A stretch of DNA of 61,439 nucleotides from a virus: positions 1 through 61,439 of IMG/VR virus record IMGVR_UViG_3300043256_000338; one strand, given 5' to 3'. A program made the translations under genes and the position numbers. The notes beneath the pieces were generated by a model. It had not been told where the DNA came from, did not search any database, and worked only from the letters and a program-made list of their open reading frames with translations. The first letter of the stretch is position 1, and each line of letters starts with the position of its first letter. Shown here one piece after another: positions 49,153 through 58,858 of this stretch.

Positions 49153-49598
49153 CAGCCGATATCCTCGCTCTTGACCCTGGCAGTCACGTCGATGCGAGAC
49201 CAGGGGCCGTCCAGGCCCTTCTCGGTCGACGTGACCTGGGTGAACCAGGCGCCGGACGCAAGCGAATTGCCACGAAATGCTAGTTTCGCGACCCTTGCGA
49301 GGACTCCGCCGAGCGTGTACCCGTCACCACTGGCGGTGTAGATCTCGACGGTTATCAGGCCTTCGTTGAGGAACCGGCGGGCGCCAGGAGCCCCGAGCGT
49401 ATCCTGGTCCTCTGACAGGTTTCGAATGCTGATGCGGCACCACGGAAGCGCTCGGCCGTCAGCGTCCTCCCCTTCCGGCTTGGCACTGTTCGCATCGTTG
49501 TCGTATACGATCGGCACCGGAGCACTGGTCCCATTCGCCAGCCAGGCGGTCCGGAACAGAGCGATCACATCCGTGCGTACTTCTTCGACCGTCGTCAT
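49152..49598 (-). CDS. Tail terminator-like protein (DUF4128 type, tentative)
   Basis: A 148-aa protein with RTDVIALFRTAWLANGTSAP, RRFLNEGLITVEIYTASGDG and DVTARVKSEDIG, similar in size and place to the tail terminator that ends the tube at the head. ATG 49598 overlaps the upstream stop by four bases; the longer frame is noise. Confidence 0.65.
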   Translation of the reverse strand: MTTVEEVRTDVIALFRTAWLANGTSAPVPIVYDNDANSAKPEGEDADGRALPWCRISIRNLSEDQDTLGAPGARRFLNEGLITVEIYTASGDGYTLGGVLARVAKLAFRGNSLASGAWFTQVTSTEKGLDGPWSRIDVTARVKSEDIG

Positions 49599-49996
49599 TT
49601 GGCCAGCCCCACTGCATACAGGATCTCCTCGACGCCGGGCTGCAGGATCTCCACCGCGATGATCTTCCACATCTTTCCGCTGTCACGCAGCCGGGCGAAG
49701 GACGTGATCGCGTTCGCCCCGGAAAGGCTCGTCGCGGCGATCAGGCAGACCGATTCAAAGCTAGCCAGCAGCGTCTGGCTGAACATCTGGTCAACGTCAC
49801 GGCCGAAGCCACTGCCGCTCTTCGGGACGAACGAGGCGATGACCGTCTCCGGCGTCGGGCCCGCGGAGAAATCGGGGCCACGCTCTGGCTCGGACGGGTT
49901 CAGGAGATCCGTCGGGTTCTGGAGCAGGTCTACAGACCGGCCATTGGCCTCGATCTGCTTCTTCGCCAGGGCCTGCATGCGCACGAAATTGACCAT
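49595..49996 (-). CDS. Head-tail connector protein, 133 aa
   Basis: Not recognised by family. An N-terminal basic helix (VNFVRMQALAKKQIEANGRS) is followed by FSAGPTPETVIASFVPKSGS and a beta-type end. Located among head-completion genes, so it is probably a neck component. TGATG/ATGA type overlaps on both sides. Confidence 0.55.
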   Translation of the reverse strand: MVNFVRMQALAKKQIEANGRSVDLLQNPTDLLNPSEPERGPDFSAGPTPETVIASFVPKSGSGFGRDVDQMFSQTLLASFESVCLIAATSLSGANAITSFARLRDSGKMWKIIAVEILQPGVEEILYAVGLAK

Positions 49997-50913
49997 CAGC
50001 GCCAACTCCCGCCCGATGGCTGCAGGTAGGGCTCGAGCCACGCGTCGGCCGCCGGATAGGGCTTGATCAGGGCCGAGAGGGCAGAGCCAGACTCGTAGAC
50101 CGTCCGCTCGAGGAGCGGCCCAGTTCGCTCCTCTTTCTCGATCACGGCGCGACCCGTGTCGTCTACCGTGGGATCCCGGTACAGGGCAGCGCCGGCAGCC
50201 CTGACCGCATACTCAGCAGCCGCATCCTTGAGCCGTGTGGGGACGCCTGTGACACGCAAACCGTTCCGGTCGACCAGGCCGGCGCGCGGGAACTCGAGCC
50301 CCTGGGAACCCGCCTCCGTGCCGTTCCTGAAGGCGGTGGTTATTACGTACTCGGAGCCTGTCACGGCAAGCGGGATGTCGTTCCCGGCCAGCCCGAAATT
50401 GACAGCCGTCAGCAAGAGCTCGAGCGTCGTCCCCTCCCGGAGCGCCGCCCTCGACGAGGAATTGGGGATCTGGGATTCCGAGAAGGTCACGCCGGCACCA
50501 TCAGCGTCGTCCGCCTGCAGCGCCGCGATCAGGTTCGTCAGGGAAGCCGCTCCTGAACCCCCGATCAGGATTTCCTCCGTGACCAGGTAGGTCAACGTCG
50601 CGCGGTAGATGTAGGTGAGCTCGCCGATCGTGATCGTGTCGCCGCCGGAGGGAATCCCTGAGAACGTCACCAGCGCCTGGGCCGGTGACCCCAGAAACGC
50701 GAATTCGCGCACTCCACGAAACCGGGGGCCCCACCGCGTATCGATATAGTCGGTGCCTCCGATACAGGCAGCGTCCTGAGCGGGAGTGCCGATCGTCGAC
50801 CAGAGATTCTCTGTGACCCGGCCACGATCGGTCAGGTAGGCCGTCACGAACGCCGGGTTGACGTAGGCATTGGCCCCGCGGACCCCGGAGCCGGTCTCTA
50901 TCACAAGTGCCAC
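49996..50913 (-). CDS. DnaT-like head-tail adaptor, 305 aa
   Basis: Head completion or adaptor protein with IETGSGVRGANAYVNPAFVT at the start and helical KDAAAEYAVRAAGAALY near the end, as in the DnaT-like connector family. The middle (about 75-200) is a beta-rich insertion (GDTITIGELTYIYRATLTYL) that the family does not usually have. The stop overlaps the next ATG by one base. Confidence 0.65.
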   Translation of the reverse strand: MALVIETGSGVRGANAYVNPAFVTAYLTDRGRVTENLWSTIGTPAQDAACIGGTDYIDTRWGPRFRGVREFAFLGSPAQALVTFSGIPSGGDTITIGELTYIYRATLTYLVTEEILIGGSGAASLTNLIAALQADDADGAGVTFSESQIPNSSSRAALREGTTLELLLTAVNFGLAGNDIPLAVTGSEYVITTAFRNGTEAGSQGLEFPRAGLVDRNGLRVTGVPTRLKDAAAEYAVRAAGAALYRDPTVDDTGRAVIEKEERTGPLLERTVYESGSALSALIKPYPAADAWLEPYLQPSGGSWR

Positions 50914-53216
50914 TAGACTGTCCTCTCCAGGCCGTCGACCGAGATCTCAAGTGTCAAAAACACAGTAGATGCATCATCTCGGTAGAACTTGATAGTCTTC
51001 GACCCATCACCGTTCTCCGTCACGACAGATCGATTCGAGAAAAGGTCTAGGACGTCCTTGAGCGCCTGCCCAAACGAGCCGGCTACAAGCGAGCCTGTCG
51101 ACAAGTCGCTCCAGATGATGTCCGAAAGAGAATCCCAAGCCTGCACAATCGTCACGGCCCCACCGGAGTTGTCCGTCACGTCAAAGTTGCCTCGAAGGGC
51201 AATCGTCCCACCGGTGCAAGAGGCCGCGATGATTAGCTGACCATTGCCCTCAAGTGACATCGTGTCGACGCCACTGGCATTGAAGTTTCGAACCTCGATG
51301 CCGCCGGAGTAGCTTCGGAAATTGGCATTGACGTCTCCGATCAGTGCCCCGAAATCGAAGAACGGCGTCCCTGTCCCAGCAACGTTCGAGTCGCACTTCG
51401 AGAAGAAGAAGTCGCCCGCAGCCCCTGCCGTGACCCCGACCGCCAGTCCGCACTCATATGCCCGGCAAGGCGGAAGCGTAACCGTTCCAAGATGGCATTT
51501 CTCGAATGTAGGTTGTGCGCCACTCGACGTTGCAACACCAGATACGTCTGCATTTTGAAACGATGTACCTTCAATCTCTTGGCTCCCAAGAGCAAGAGAC
51601 CAGAGATTGTCAGCTATGAAAGTCTTACCGATCGTATCAGCAACAAGGGCGATAGATGAATTTCCAAGCACGTGGAAGCGAACCAGGTTCAGATTCGTAG
51701 CTAGTGTCAGCGCATCGGCCAACGTATCAACAGGATTGTCCGCAGTACCGTTTACGAACGACTCAGTGCCAGATACGCCACCATTCGTATCAATCCAGAT
51801 TGCACCATCATCGTAACCAACAGAGCGGTTCGCGATCGAATACGAGACGATCAACTGGTCGATGTACAGGTCGGCGCCCGACAGAGTGAAAGCACCATCG
51901 AAAAAGCGGATGCGAACAATCCCGATATTCGCTCCGGCCCCAACATGCGACGTGAGCAACGTGAAGTTGTGCACCCGGTTCGTGGACGAGTTGCGCCCTT
52001 CAACGGTACCTATACGATCCCACGTCGATCCACCCCAGTTGAACGCGTACACCTCAAGATCGTCATTGTTGCCCGTGAGGCGCCCAATCATCTCGGCGCC
52101 AGTTGGAACACCATCACCACCAATGCTGAACTGGTAGTAGAGATCTAGCTCTCCTGTGACGTCTTCATGCTGGTGTTCCACGCCGTCTAACGCCTGGGTG
52201 TCAACGAAGGTCCCAGACACCTGCGTGCCTCGGGTTAGAACGTACGACTCTGCAATCGTGTTTACCGCCGAGCCCGTCACTGCAATGTTGTTGAGCAACC
52301 CAGGGATCGTGACCCCTGTATCAACGGCAATCAAGTCCACGGTCCCACCGACAGCCCCGACCGCACTGTTGATCACACCCTGGCCAACATCCAGGGTGTT
52401 AAACCGACTCTCAATGCCGATTGCTATCATGTCGTCGATGTACTCACCGAAGGTGCCAGCAGCGACGTGACCTGCACGCGCCTCATCCCAAACCGCATCA
52501 GGAACGCCATCGAGGATAGCCTGCAGGTAAATGGCCCTTGGCACCACGATGCAGCGATCGTTGGTGGTTGGTGTGAACGGAAGATCCTCGCCAAGAGTGA
52601 ACGCACCATTGGTAGAGGCATAGCTCTCAACTCGCCTGGCGACCACCTCACCGGTCGAGTCGCGCACAATCAGGATCTGCCCATCCCAGAAGCCATCCGC
52701 CTGCGTGGCATTCGTCTGCACGACCGTCGTCGTTGAACCCGACGTAGCCAGGTACTGGTTCATGGCACCTAGCGCGAACTGCAACGACCCGAACGTATTC
52801 GCCGTGATGTGCGACGCCAATGGTCGATCCCAGACAGCCGCAGCGATCGAGCTATCTGTGATCGGGATGCCATAAGCCTCGATCCAAGCGGCTGCCGGGA
52901 TACTAGGATGCTCCATCGTAGTCAAAAGCACAAAGAAGTCGTCGAAGTCAGATCCGAACGCATTGACAAACCGAACCGCAATATAGGCTGCGTCGGTCTC
53001 TGAGGCAGTCAAGATCAGCGTATGAAACCCTGTGGATCCTACCTCAGATGGGTTGTTGGTAGACGCGGTGAACGTACCACCATCGAGCGAAATCTCGACC
53101 GTATGCTTCCCCCACAGAGCCCCGGTGGAGATGAGGCCTGATAGTTCAGTGACAAAGAAAATCCTTTTTACAGTCTTGTACTGGACGTCCTTGATGTACT
53201 GGACGCGGCTAGACAT
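50913..53216 (-). CDS. Large beta-rich fibre-like structural protein, 767 aa
   Basis: An adhesin or side-fibre-like protein. It starts MSSRVQYIKDVQYKTVKR and contains VWDRPLASHITANTFGS-like blocks. Later come a right-handed beta-helix-like region (TFIADNLWSLALGSQEIEGT and following) and the widely seen end DGSKTIKFYRDDASTVFLTL. Its gene lies within the head-completion cluster rather than with tail genes, so it may decorate the head or neck. ATG 53216 overlaps the upstream stop by 8 bases. Confidence 0.65.
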   Translation of the reverse strand: MSSRVQYIKDVQYKTVKRIFFVTELSGLISTGALWGKHTVEISLDGGTFTASTNNPSEVGSTGFHTLILTASETDAAYIAVRFVNAFGSDFDDFFVLLTTMEHPSIPAAAWIEAYGIPITDSSIAAAVWDRPLASHITANTFGSLQFALGAMNQYLATSGSTTTVVQTNATQADGFWDGQILIVRDSTGEVVARRVESYASTNGAFTLGEDLPFTPTTNDRCIVVPRAIYLQAILDGVPDAVWDEARAGHVAAGTFGEYIDDMIAIGIESRFNTLDVGQGVINSAVGAVGGTVDLIAVDTGVTIPGLLNNIAVTGSAVNTIAESYVLTRGTQVSGTFVDTQALDGVEHQHEDVTGELDLYYQFSIGGDGVPTGAEMIGRLTGNNDDLEVYAFNWGGSTWDRIGTVEGRNSSTNRVHNFTLLTSHVGAGANIGIVRIRFFDGAFTLSGADLYIDQLIVSYSIANRSVGYDDGAIWIDTNGGVSGTESFVNGTADNPVDTLADALTLATNLNLVRFHVLGNSSIALVADTIGKTFIADNLWSLALGSQEIEGTSFQNADVSGVATSSGAQPTFEKCHLGTVTLPPCRAYECGLAVGVTAGAAGDFFFSKCDSNVAGTGTPFFDFGALIGDVNANFRSYSGGIEVRNFNASGVDTMSLEGNGQLIIAASCTGGTIALRGNFDVTDNSGGAVTIVQAWDSLSDIIWSDLSTGSLVAGSFGQALKDVLDLFSNRSVVTENGDGSKTIKFYRDDASTVFLTLEISVDGLERTV

Positions 53217-53592
53217 CAAGCACCACCACTCGTTTGCTCGGATCGACGACGACCACGCTGAGCTTGAGTCGTCGACACTCAGAGATCCAGCGCGCAACCT
53301 TCGGCCTCGACGCGGCCCCTGGCTTCAACTCCCAAACCCTCAGAGATCGATTATCGGTAGCGGTAACCATGATGTTCGCACGCCGAGGCGAAAGGTAGCC
53401 CGGCACGATTCGGGGCTGCCTGATGTAGAGGCAGAGGAACTCAGCGCATTGCGATGGGCGCTCGGCGTAGACCGAGCACCCAAGAGCCTGGCCGACATTG
53501 CAATTCGGGCACCATTCGCCTGTCGACTTGAGCTCGTCAACTTCTGGGGCCCAGCAACACGCCTTGCAGCTACCGCACGAGCGCTTCATCAC
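53209..53592 (-). CDS. YkgJ-like metal-cluster protein
   Basis: A 127-aa protein with CGSCKACCWAPEV, CPNC and CSVYAERPSQCAEFLC, the Cys spacing of the YkgJ/UPF0153 family that binds Zn or an Fe-S centre. It lies inside the virion gene cluster, which is unusual. Its function in phages is unknown. Coupled to both neighbours by short overlaps. Confidence 0.7.
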   Translation of the reverse strand: MMKRSCGSCKACCWAPEVDELKSTGEWCPNCNVGQALGCSVYAERPSQCAEFLCLYIRQPRIVPGYLSPRRANIMVTATDNRSLRVWELKPGAASRPKVARWISECRRLKLSVVVVDPSKRVVVLDV

Positions 53593-53978
53593 GGCACCGG
53601 GCCCAACGCAAGCGTCACGCCGCTGTCAGCCAGCCCTTGGAAGAACAGCGTCAGCATCTGGACGCGATTCGGGCCAGACAATGACCGGCCCACAGCGTCA
53701 AGGGATCTGAGCACGGCAATGGCCGCAATCGCAACCTGCAGATCCGGGAGCGATGACGGAGAGAAGAAGTCGGTGATGAACGAAACGTCGGACGGAGCAA
53801 TCACGCGCGCCTCGAGAAGCACCGCTACTGCCGGCACCTCGATCTCAACCCCGACCCACTCCGCCGTCTGCTCAGCCGTGAAGGCGGACAGCTCCCAGGC
53901 GTCAGCGAGGGCATCCCACTCGACCGGCGTCGAGAACGAGCCGGCCCTTGTCGCGTCGAGAAACTCCTGGGTTGCCAT
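53589..53978 (-). CDS. Hypothetical virion-module protein, 129 aa
   Basis: Not recognised. Acidic helical N-terminus (TPVEWDALADAWELSAFTAE) and a hydrophobic helical middle (LQVAIAAIAVLRSLDAVGRS). Overlaps the YkgJ-like gene by four bases. Confidence 0.5.
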   Translation of the reverse strand: MATQEFLDATRAGSFSTPVEWDALADAWELSAFTAEQTAEWVGVEIEVPAVAVLLEARVIAPSDVSFITDFFSPSSLPDLQVAIAAIAVLRSLDAVGRSLSGPNRVQMLTLFFQGLADSGVTLALGPVP

Positions 53979-53989
53979 CGCACTCTCTC

Positions 53990-54748
53990 CTAGTCCACGT
54001 CGTCAGAATCGTCAGCCAGTGGGTAGAGCGCGATCTGGGCATTGACGAACGTCGCTCGAAACAGGAACTCGTCGAACACACTCGGAGGTACGAAGTCCGG
54101 GATGTCACTCAGCAGGTGCTGCGGGACGTGGAAAGCATAGGCGCGCGACGGGGCCGCCGGCGCGATGTTCACCGCAGCACCAGGATTCACGATCAGGCCG
54201 TTTGCAGCCCCCCCTGGGTCGGTGTACGTCCGGATCGCGTCGTCTACCACCGCCATCTCGGCCCACCCCGGGATCGGGCCGCCAGCGGCCTCTCCCTGGG
54301 CCAGGAGCCCGTGCCGATCCCAGATCCGGAGGTGGCCATTGCCCGGAACGATCGCCACGACAAGCCGGATGCGAGCACCCGCGGAGTGCGGACGAGTCGC
54401 CACCGCAGTCACAGCTGAGCTACCCACAGAGCCTGACCCCGAGATTGCTCGGAGAACCCCAGAGTCGTAGTAGACCGTGGTTGCCGGGTCGCCATTGCCA
54501 AGATTGAGAATGGTCCCGTCAGGCGTCCCCGAGAGCCTGTACCTGAGCTGGAATGTGACCGGGCTCGTCGTCGCCCCGGTCGGGAACACCTCGGAGATCG
54601 GAAGTGGCGTCAGATCCCGATCGAGGAGCCTCGTCTGGTGAATTTTCGGGAATCCCCGGAGCGAATCCCTGCGACTACGAGCAGCGTTGTGATGCGCCAC
54701 CCGCCGACGATGGCTGCCAGACGCTAGCGCTCGAGCTGCGGACACCAT
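53990..54748 (-). CDS. LamG-like beta-sandwich protein, copy 1
   Basis: A 252-aa protein resembling a concanavalin-like/LamG sandwich: TFQLRYRLSGTPDGTILNLG, VYYDSGVLRAISGSG, ARIRLVVAIVPGNGHLRIWD. It is paralogous to the next upstream gene. ATG 54748 has AGGGGG upstream. Such domains bind glycans and often decorate capsids or neck fibres. Confidence 0.6.
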   Translation of the reverse strand: MVSAARALASGSHRRRVAHHNAARSRRDSLRGFPKIHQTRLLDRDLTPLPISEVFPTGATTSPVTFQLRYRLSGTPDGTILNLGNGDPATTVYYDSGVLRAISGSGSVGSSAVTAVATRPHSAGARIRLVVAIVPGNGHLRIWDRHGLLAQGEAAGGPIPGWAEMAVVDDAIRTYTDPGGAANGLIVNPGAAVNIAPAAPSRAYAFHVPQHLLSDIPDFVPPSVFDEFLFRATFVNAQIALYPLADDSDDVD

Positions 54749-54758
54749 GGCGTCCCCC

Positions 54759-55382
54759 TCATGCCTGGAACCCGCGTGGCAGCTGCCCGACATAGATGGA
54801 CACCGGGGATACGATCGCCACGTCTGTCAGCGCTGTCGCGGCCACCAGACGGGGTGTAACCGTCCCGTTGACCCCATTGACCCGACCAGCCCCGGAATCC
54901 GAGTACTCTCCCGAGGGGAACGCCAAGGCCCCGTCCGCGAACGCCTCGAGATGCCCGTCGATGTAGACCCCGATCCTGCGGGTTCCGGGATTGATCGCCA
55001 CCGCCACCTGGAACCGCTGGCCGTCAGAAAGCCCAGAGAGCGAAGTCGCAACCCCCGTGGTGCCCGTTGCATTGCCGGCGCCGACACGTAACACACCGGC
55101 ATCGAACGAAAGCCCCGCTCCCTGGGCAGATGATCCAATTTCCCAGACGACTCCCGACGGAGAGGTATCTGAGATCTCTAACTCCAGGACCACCGTGATC
55201 GGTTGAGTCCTAGCCCCGAGCTGCGCAGCGACAAAGTTGCCGTGGTCGAGCGGCAGGACGAGACTCCTGAACAGCCCCCTGGTGATGTCACGGAGCGATC
55301 GCACGCGCGCACGCGCATGCGAATAGACCGCCTGCTCGAGGTCGTCGAGCTCTTTCAGGGGTTGCAGCTGCTCCTGGACCAT
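54759..55382 (-). CDS. LamG-like beta-sandwich protein, copy 2
   Basis: A 207-aa protein with helical start (LQPLKELDDLEQAVYSHARA) and a LamG-like sandwich (TVVLELEISDTSPSGVVWEI, FQVAVAINPGTRRIGVYIDG). Shares the I-x-P-G-x-x-x-I/L-x-V/I-x-D motif order with copy 1. Probably a glycan-binding decoration protein. Confidence 0.6.
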   Translation of the reverse strand: MVQEQLQPLKELDDLEQAVYSHARARVRSLRDITRGLFRSLVLPLDHGNFVAAQLGARTQPITVVLELEISDTSPSGVVWEIGSSAQGAGLSFDAGVLRVGAGNATGTTGVATSLSGLSDGQRFQVAVAINPGTRRIGVYIDGHLEAFADGALAFPSGEYSDSGAGRVNGVNGTVTPRLVAATALTDVAIVSPVSIYVGQLPRGFQA

Positions 55383-55391
55383 CGATCACTC

Positions 55392-56150
55392 CTAGCGTGA
55401 CGGGGGAACCATCACGGGACGCTGAGACCCCGGCACCGGCTTACGGATTGCCATCGCCGCGTCGAGCGGAGACTTGGTCTGTAGCTGCTTGGCCACGTCT
55501 TTGACCGTAGTCCCCGCCTCGATGAACGCGCGAGCCCGCGCAGCCTTCTCTTCACGCGCCTTGCGCGCCTGCTCGAGATACTGTTTGACGCCGTCTTGGG
55601 ACTTCTCCTTGCCAGCGATGCGCGAAAGCACGATCGACGCCGTCTCGCTTTTCCCAGCCAGGACTTTCAACTCATGCGTCAATTTGTCGCGCTCTTTGCT
55701 CTTCGCTTGGTAGAGCAAGTCGATCTCGGCAATTGCCTTCCGAAGCAACGCGGGTGAACGCATCACAACTTGGGTCGGCATCTCCAGCACGTTGAGCTCG
55801 GCCGCATCTTTGTCCTCGAACTCGACCAGGTCGTCCACAGGGCTCGTCAAGAACGTCGCCGCCGGATCCGACTTCGCGCTCTCTTGAGCCACTTTGGCAA
55901 ACGGCGGTGCTGCGGGCGATGACCCGACATCCGCAACTTCCGCCGGCTGCTCGGGCTTCTGATTGCCCTTCGTTCCAGGATCAGCACGCATGGACTCGCG
56001 ATTGAGAAGTGGTGCAGCATCTGTGATCTGGTCTCGATCGACCTTCCCGCCGACGATCTTGGTCACCGCGTCCACACGCGGAAGCCCGTCCGTCGTCCAG
56101 TGGTCGTCGTTCTCCGGGTCCAAAGTCCGCAGCACTTGTAGCAAGTCCAT
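55392..56150 (-). CDS. Head-module helical protein, 252 aa
   Basis: Not recognised. ATG 56150 has GGAGG at good distance; an in-frame TTG at 56168 would overlap the upstream gene. Mostly helical and charged with a coiled coil (KAIAEIDLLYQAKSKERDKL, KQYLEQARKAREEKAARARA). Could be an internal head or neck protein. Confidence 0.55.
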   Translation of the reverse strand: MDLLQVLRTLDPENDDHWTTDGLPRVDAVTKIVGGKVDRDQITDAAPLLNRESMRADPGTKGNQKPEQPAEVADVGSSPAAPPFAKVAQESAKSDPAATFLTSPVDDLVEFEDKDAAELNVLEMPTQVVMRSPALLRKAIAEIDLLYQAKSKERDKLTHELKVLAGKSETASIVLSRIAGKEKSQDGVKQYLEQARKAREEKAARARAFIEAGTTVKDVAKQLQTKSPLDAAMAIRKPVPGSQRPVMVPPSR

Positions 56151-56164
56151 GCATGCCTCCAGTG

Positions 56165-56677
56165 TCAATCGTCGCCGAGGACGACGAAGGACAGGTAGAG
56201 CTCACCATCGACCGTCATCTCGATCCCGTCGGCCGAGATGTCCGCGTCATCGATGAGCAGGTTCATGTTCAGTTCGAGGGTTCCCGCAGTGTTGTCGAGA
56301 ACCTTCGTGGTTACGCCGGTACCACGCGTGACCGGAGACACCTCCGCCGTAGCAGCTCCGATAGCCGTCGAGTCGATGATGTCCACATCCCCAGCGGAGA
56401 TAGTCCCATCACTTGCCGGGGTCGAGCCGATACCGAAGTCGCCAACCCAGTCATCATCGAGACTACCGGACGTCGGTCCCGAGAAACGCATGTTGGCTAC
56501 CGCTCCGAGAATCAGAAGATTCCCCTCCGGCAGTCCACCGAGGACCACTGTTCCCCAACCGACCCCGGACGCACCAGCGACCGTCAAGGCGAGAGCTCGC
56601 GCGAGCGAGATCTCCTTGATGATCAATGCTCGACCAGGTGCAGCGCGACCCAGCGATCGAACCAATCCCTTTGTCAT
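56165..56677 (-). CDS. Head decoration-like protein, 170 aa
   Basis: Not recognised. Beta-rich, Gly/Thr/Ser-rich sequence (LPEGNLLILGAVANMRFSGP, DGTISAGDVDIIDSTAIGAA). Placed two genes after the capsid gene; likely a head decoration or stabilising protein. Confidence 0.55.
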   Translation of the reverse strand: MTKGLVRSLGRAAPGRALIIKEISLARALALTVAGASGVGWGTVVLGGLPEGNLLILGAVANMRFSGPTSGSLDDDWVGDFGIGSTPASDGTISAGDVDIIDSTAIGAATAEVSPVTRGTGVTTKVLDNTAGTLELNMNLLIDDADISADGIEMTVDGELYLSFVVLGDD

Positions 56678-56687
56678 CTCGATCCTT

Positions 56688-57512
56688 TCACGCGATCGCT
56701 TCGAGAACAGCTTCCCAGAATTTGGGGACCGCGATCGACGGCGGATGCGCCCGCGATCCGAAGCGCGTCATCCGCCCCGTGATCACAGATTCGATTGCAT
56801 CCATCAGCGACGAAGCGGTTTCGCCGAGCGAGTGAGTACCAGAGCCATCGTCCGAGAACTCGACCGCAGCACCACCCGCAGTCAGGGCGAGCTGAATCGT
56901 GTTCGCGTCCGAAACACTGATGAAGTAGCCGACAGCGTCCAGGCCGCCAGAGAACAGCGCAGCATCCGCAGCTACGCCATCTGCGCCGGCAACAGAGAGG
57001 GTGTAAGCGTTGCCGGCAACACCGGCAAGGATCGCACGTAGGGTCACCGTGGTCGCGTTGCTAGCAACGGCAAACACCGTCGAATGCGCCGCGGTGATCT
57101 CGGCAGAGTAGTCCGTACCGCCAGAGCCGGTATCGGTGATGGCCAGCAGGAGATGCAGCAACGACTCCTCATCGTCCGCACCAACATCGACCAGGTACGG
57201 CGTGCCGACAGATCCATCCGGAGTGCCGGCAGTCGGATCCGCAGCCCACTCGTAGTACACGCCGTTGATCTCGACCACGTCGTCCGCGATCGTCCCGGGC
57301 GTGAAGGTCAGGCCGTTAGTTGCTTTGAACGGAGCCAGCCCAGTAGGGAGCTGGCCCGTGCTAGAAACGTGAATCGGCCCATTGTCGTCCGTGTACCCGT
57401 GGGAAGCGATCGTCAAGGTCTCAGCGGCATGCGTCGTGGTGAACGTATCCGAGGAGCCCATGAAAACCGAGTCGCCACCCAGGGCAGCAATCACAGCTTC
57501 TTTCGTTGACAA
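56688..57512 (-). CDS. Head-associated beta-rich protein, 274 aa
   Basis: Not recognised. Gly/Ala/Thr-rich beta protein (DVVEINGVYYEWAADPTAGT, TTVTLRAILAGVAGNAYTLS). The TVTLRA-x(n)-GNAYTL pattern recurs in phage tail or decoration proteins. Encoded directly after the major capsid gene. Confidence 0.55.
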   Translation of the reverse strand: MSTKEAVIAALGGDSVFMGSSDTFTTTHAAETLTIASHGYTDDNGPIHVSSTGQLPTGLAPFKATNGLTFTPGTIADDVVEINGVYYEWAADPTAGTPDGSVGTPYLVDVGADDEESLLHLLLAITDTGSGGTDYSAEITAAHSTVFAVASNATTVTLRAILAGVAGNAYTLSVAGADGVAADAALFSGGLDAVGYFISVSDANTIQLALTAGGAAVEFSDDGSGTHSLGETASSLMDAIESVITGRMTRFGSRAHPPSIAVPKFWEAVLEAIA

Positions 57513-57554
57513 GAATCACCCCCTTTCGAGGTTTCTCAGGTCGGAGTTACCCGA

Positions 57555-58658
57555 CTATGCCTCGCGGGTAATCAGCCTCGCGAAAGGAATCTGCTTCCGC
57601 TCGGGGTAGACACGGTCCCAGCTACCAGAGTTGTTGAGGTTGTTGGCGCCAGTTCCGTTGGCTGGGCCACCGGACGCTGCGGTCCCGGTGTAAGCGTGGC
57701 CGACCGGGTGGATCGTCCACTGCTGACGCGAGTGCAGCACATCCTGGCCCCCGCCGTTGCCGGCGGATGCCTTGCGGGAGACCTCGGTGGGTACGGCCGG
57801 AGACCCGACACCCCACTGCGTAGCGCCCGCGCCAAACAGCCACGTCTCGTACACTCCAGCCACACCAGCGCTACCATCGGCGCGGAGAGCCGAAGTACTG
57901 GACGGGACACCGTCGTCCTCGATGACCTCACGGCCGAGGAACGTCGGGATCAGAACCTCACCACGTGCATCCGGAATGAAGTCGATCAGGTTGTTCTTCT
58001 TCATCCGGTTCATGACCACGCTGTGGACCATGATCGCGGTGAGCTGGTCTTCGGAGTCGCCCATCGTCACAGCCGCGTCGAGCATCGCCTCGGCCGAGAA
58101 GTTGGTGACTCCGTCGACGAAGCCAGTCGACGCAACGTCGTTGGCGTAGTCGCCAGAGTCGTTCGCCGAATTGTCCTTGGAGAGCCCCTGGATGGTTGCG
58201 ATGAAGGCCGCCTGCAGACGGCGAGCCCAGTAGAACGCGACTCGACCCCCGATCGCAGCGAGAGCATCGGAGCCGGCGAGCGCGATCGCGAGATCGGACG
58301 TCGACCACGACTTGTTCCGATTGAGACGCACCGCGATCTCGGTGTCGGTCTCGATCTTCGCCGGGATTGAGTCCAGGAAGTTGCCCGCGCCGAATGCAGA
58401 GATCGTTCCGTCCGCCAGCAGAAACTGGTCGGCCGCACGGTCGGTCGAGATGTTGTCGTCATCGTTGTCGAGGTCACGCCATGACGGGACGTTGAACGTG
58501 AGACCACCACCGGCCAGGAGTTGGTCGAGGAGAGGGTTCCGAGAGAGTACGCCGGATTGCACCAGGCGCGCCTTCTCCTCCGTCAACTGCTGGATGTACG
58601 GCGTGAAGATCTCGGGAACAACAACGTCCGCGACCTGAGTGATTGGTCCGGTTGCCAT
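57555..58658 (-). CDS. Major capsid protein
   Basis: The shell subunit, 367 aa. Starts ATGPITQVADVVVPEIFTPY and includes LTFNVPSWRDLDNDDDNIST, NRNKSWSTSDLAIALAGSDA and a GVYETWLFGAGATQWG end region. This is the general layout of P22-type coat proteins with an HK97 fold (VPEIFTPYIQ start). The scaffold gene upstream supports the call. The 200-bp non-coding gap before it may hold its promoter or an extra ribosome-loading region. Confidence 0.85.
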   Translation of the reverse strand: MATGPITQVADVVVPEIFTPYIQQLTEEKARLVQSGVLSRNPLLDQLLAGGGLTFNVPSWRDLDNDDDNISTDRAADQFLLADGTISAFGAGNFLDSIPAKIETDTEIAVRLNRNKSWSTSDLAIALAGSDALAAIGGRVAFYWARRLQAAFIATIQGLSKDNSANDSGDYANDVASTGFVDGVTNFSAEAMLDAAVTMGDSEDQLTAIMVHSVVMNRMKKNNLIDFIPDARGEVLIPTFLGREVIEDDGVPSSTSALRADGSAGVAGVYETWLFGAGATQWGVGSPAVPTEVSRKASAGNGGGQDVLHSRQQWTIHPVGHAYTGTAASGGPANGTGANNLNNSGSWDRVYPERKQIPFARLITREA

Positions 58659-58858
58659 TTCTGGTCCCTACGGTTCTAAGCCGAAAAACGGATCTCGGAA
58701 CCGGGCGCCATGGCACGGAATCCGCCAAGTGCAGCAACTCCTCTCTCGGCACCATGGCTCTGAGAATCTCCCTCGCTGCGTCGGGAGCCTTGGGAAATGC
58801 CGGACACCATGTGCCCGGTACACCGACGAAACTAGCGAACCCTAGGAGCGGTGGCTAG

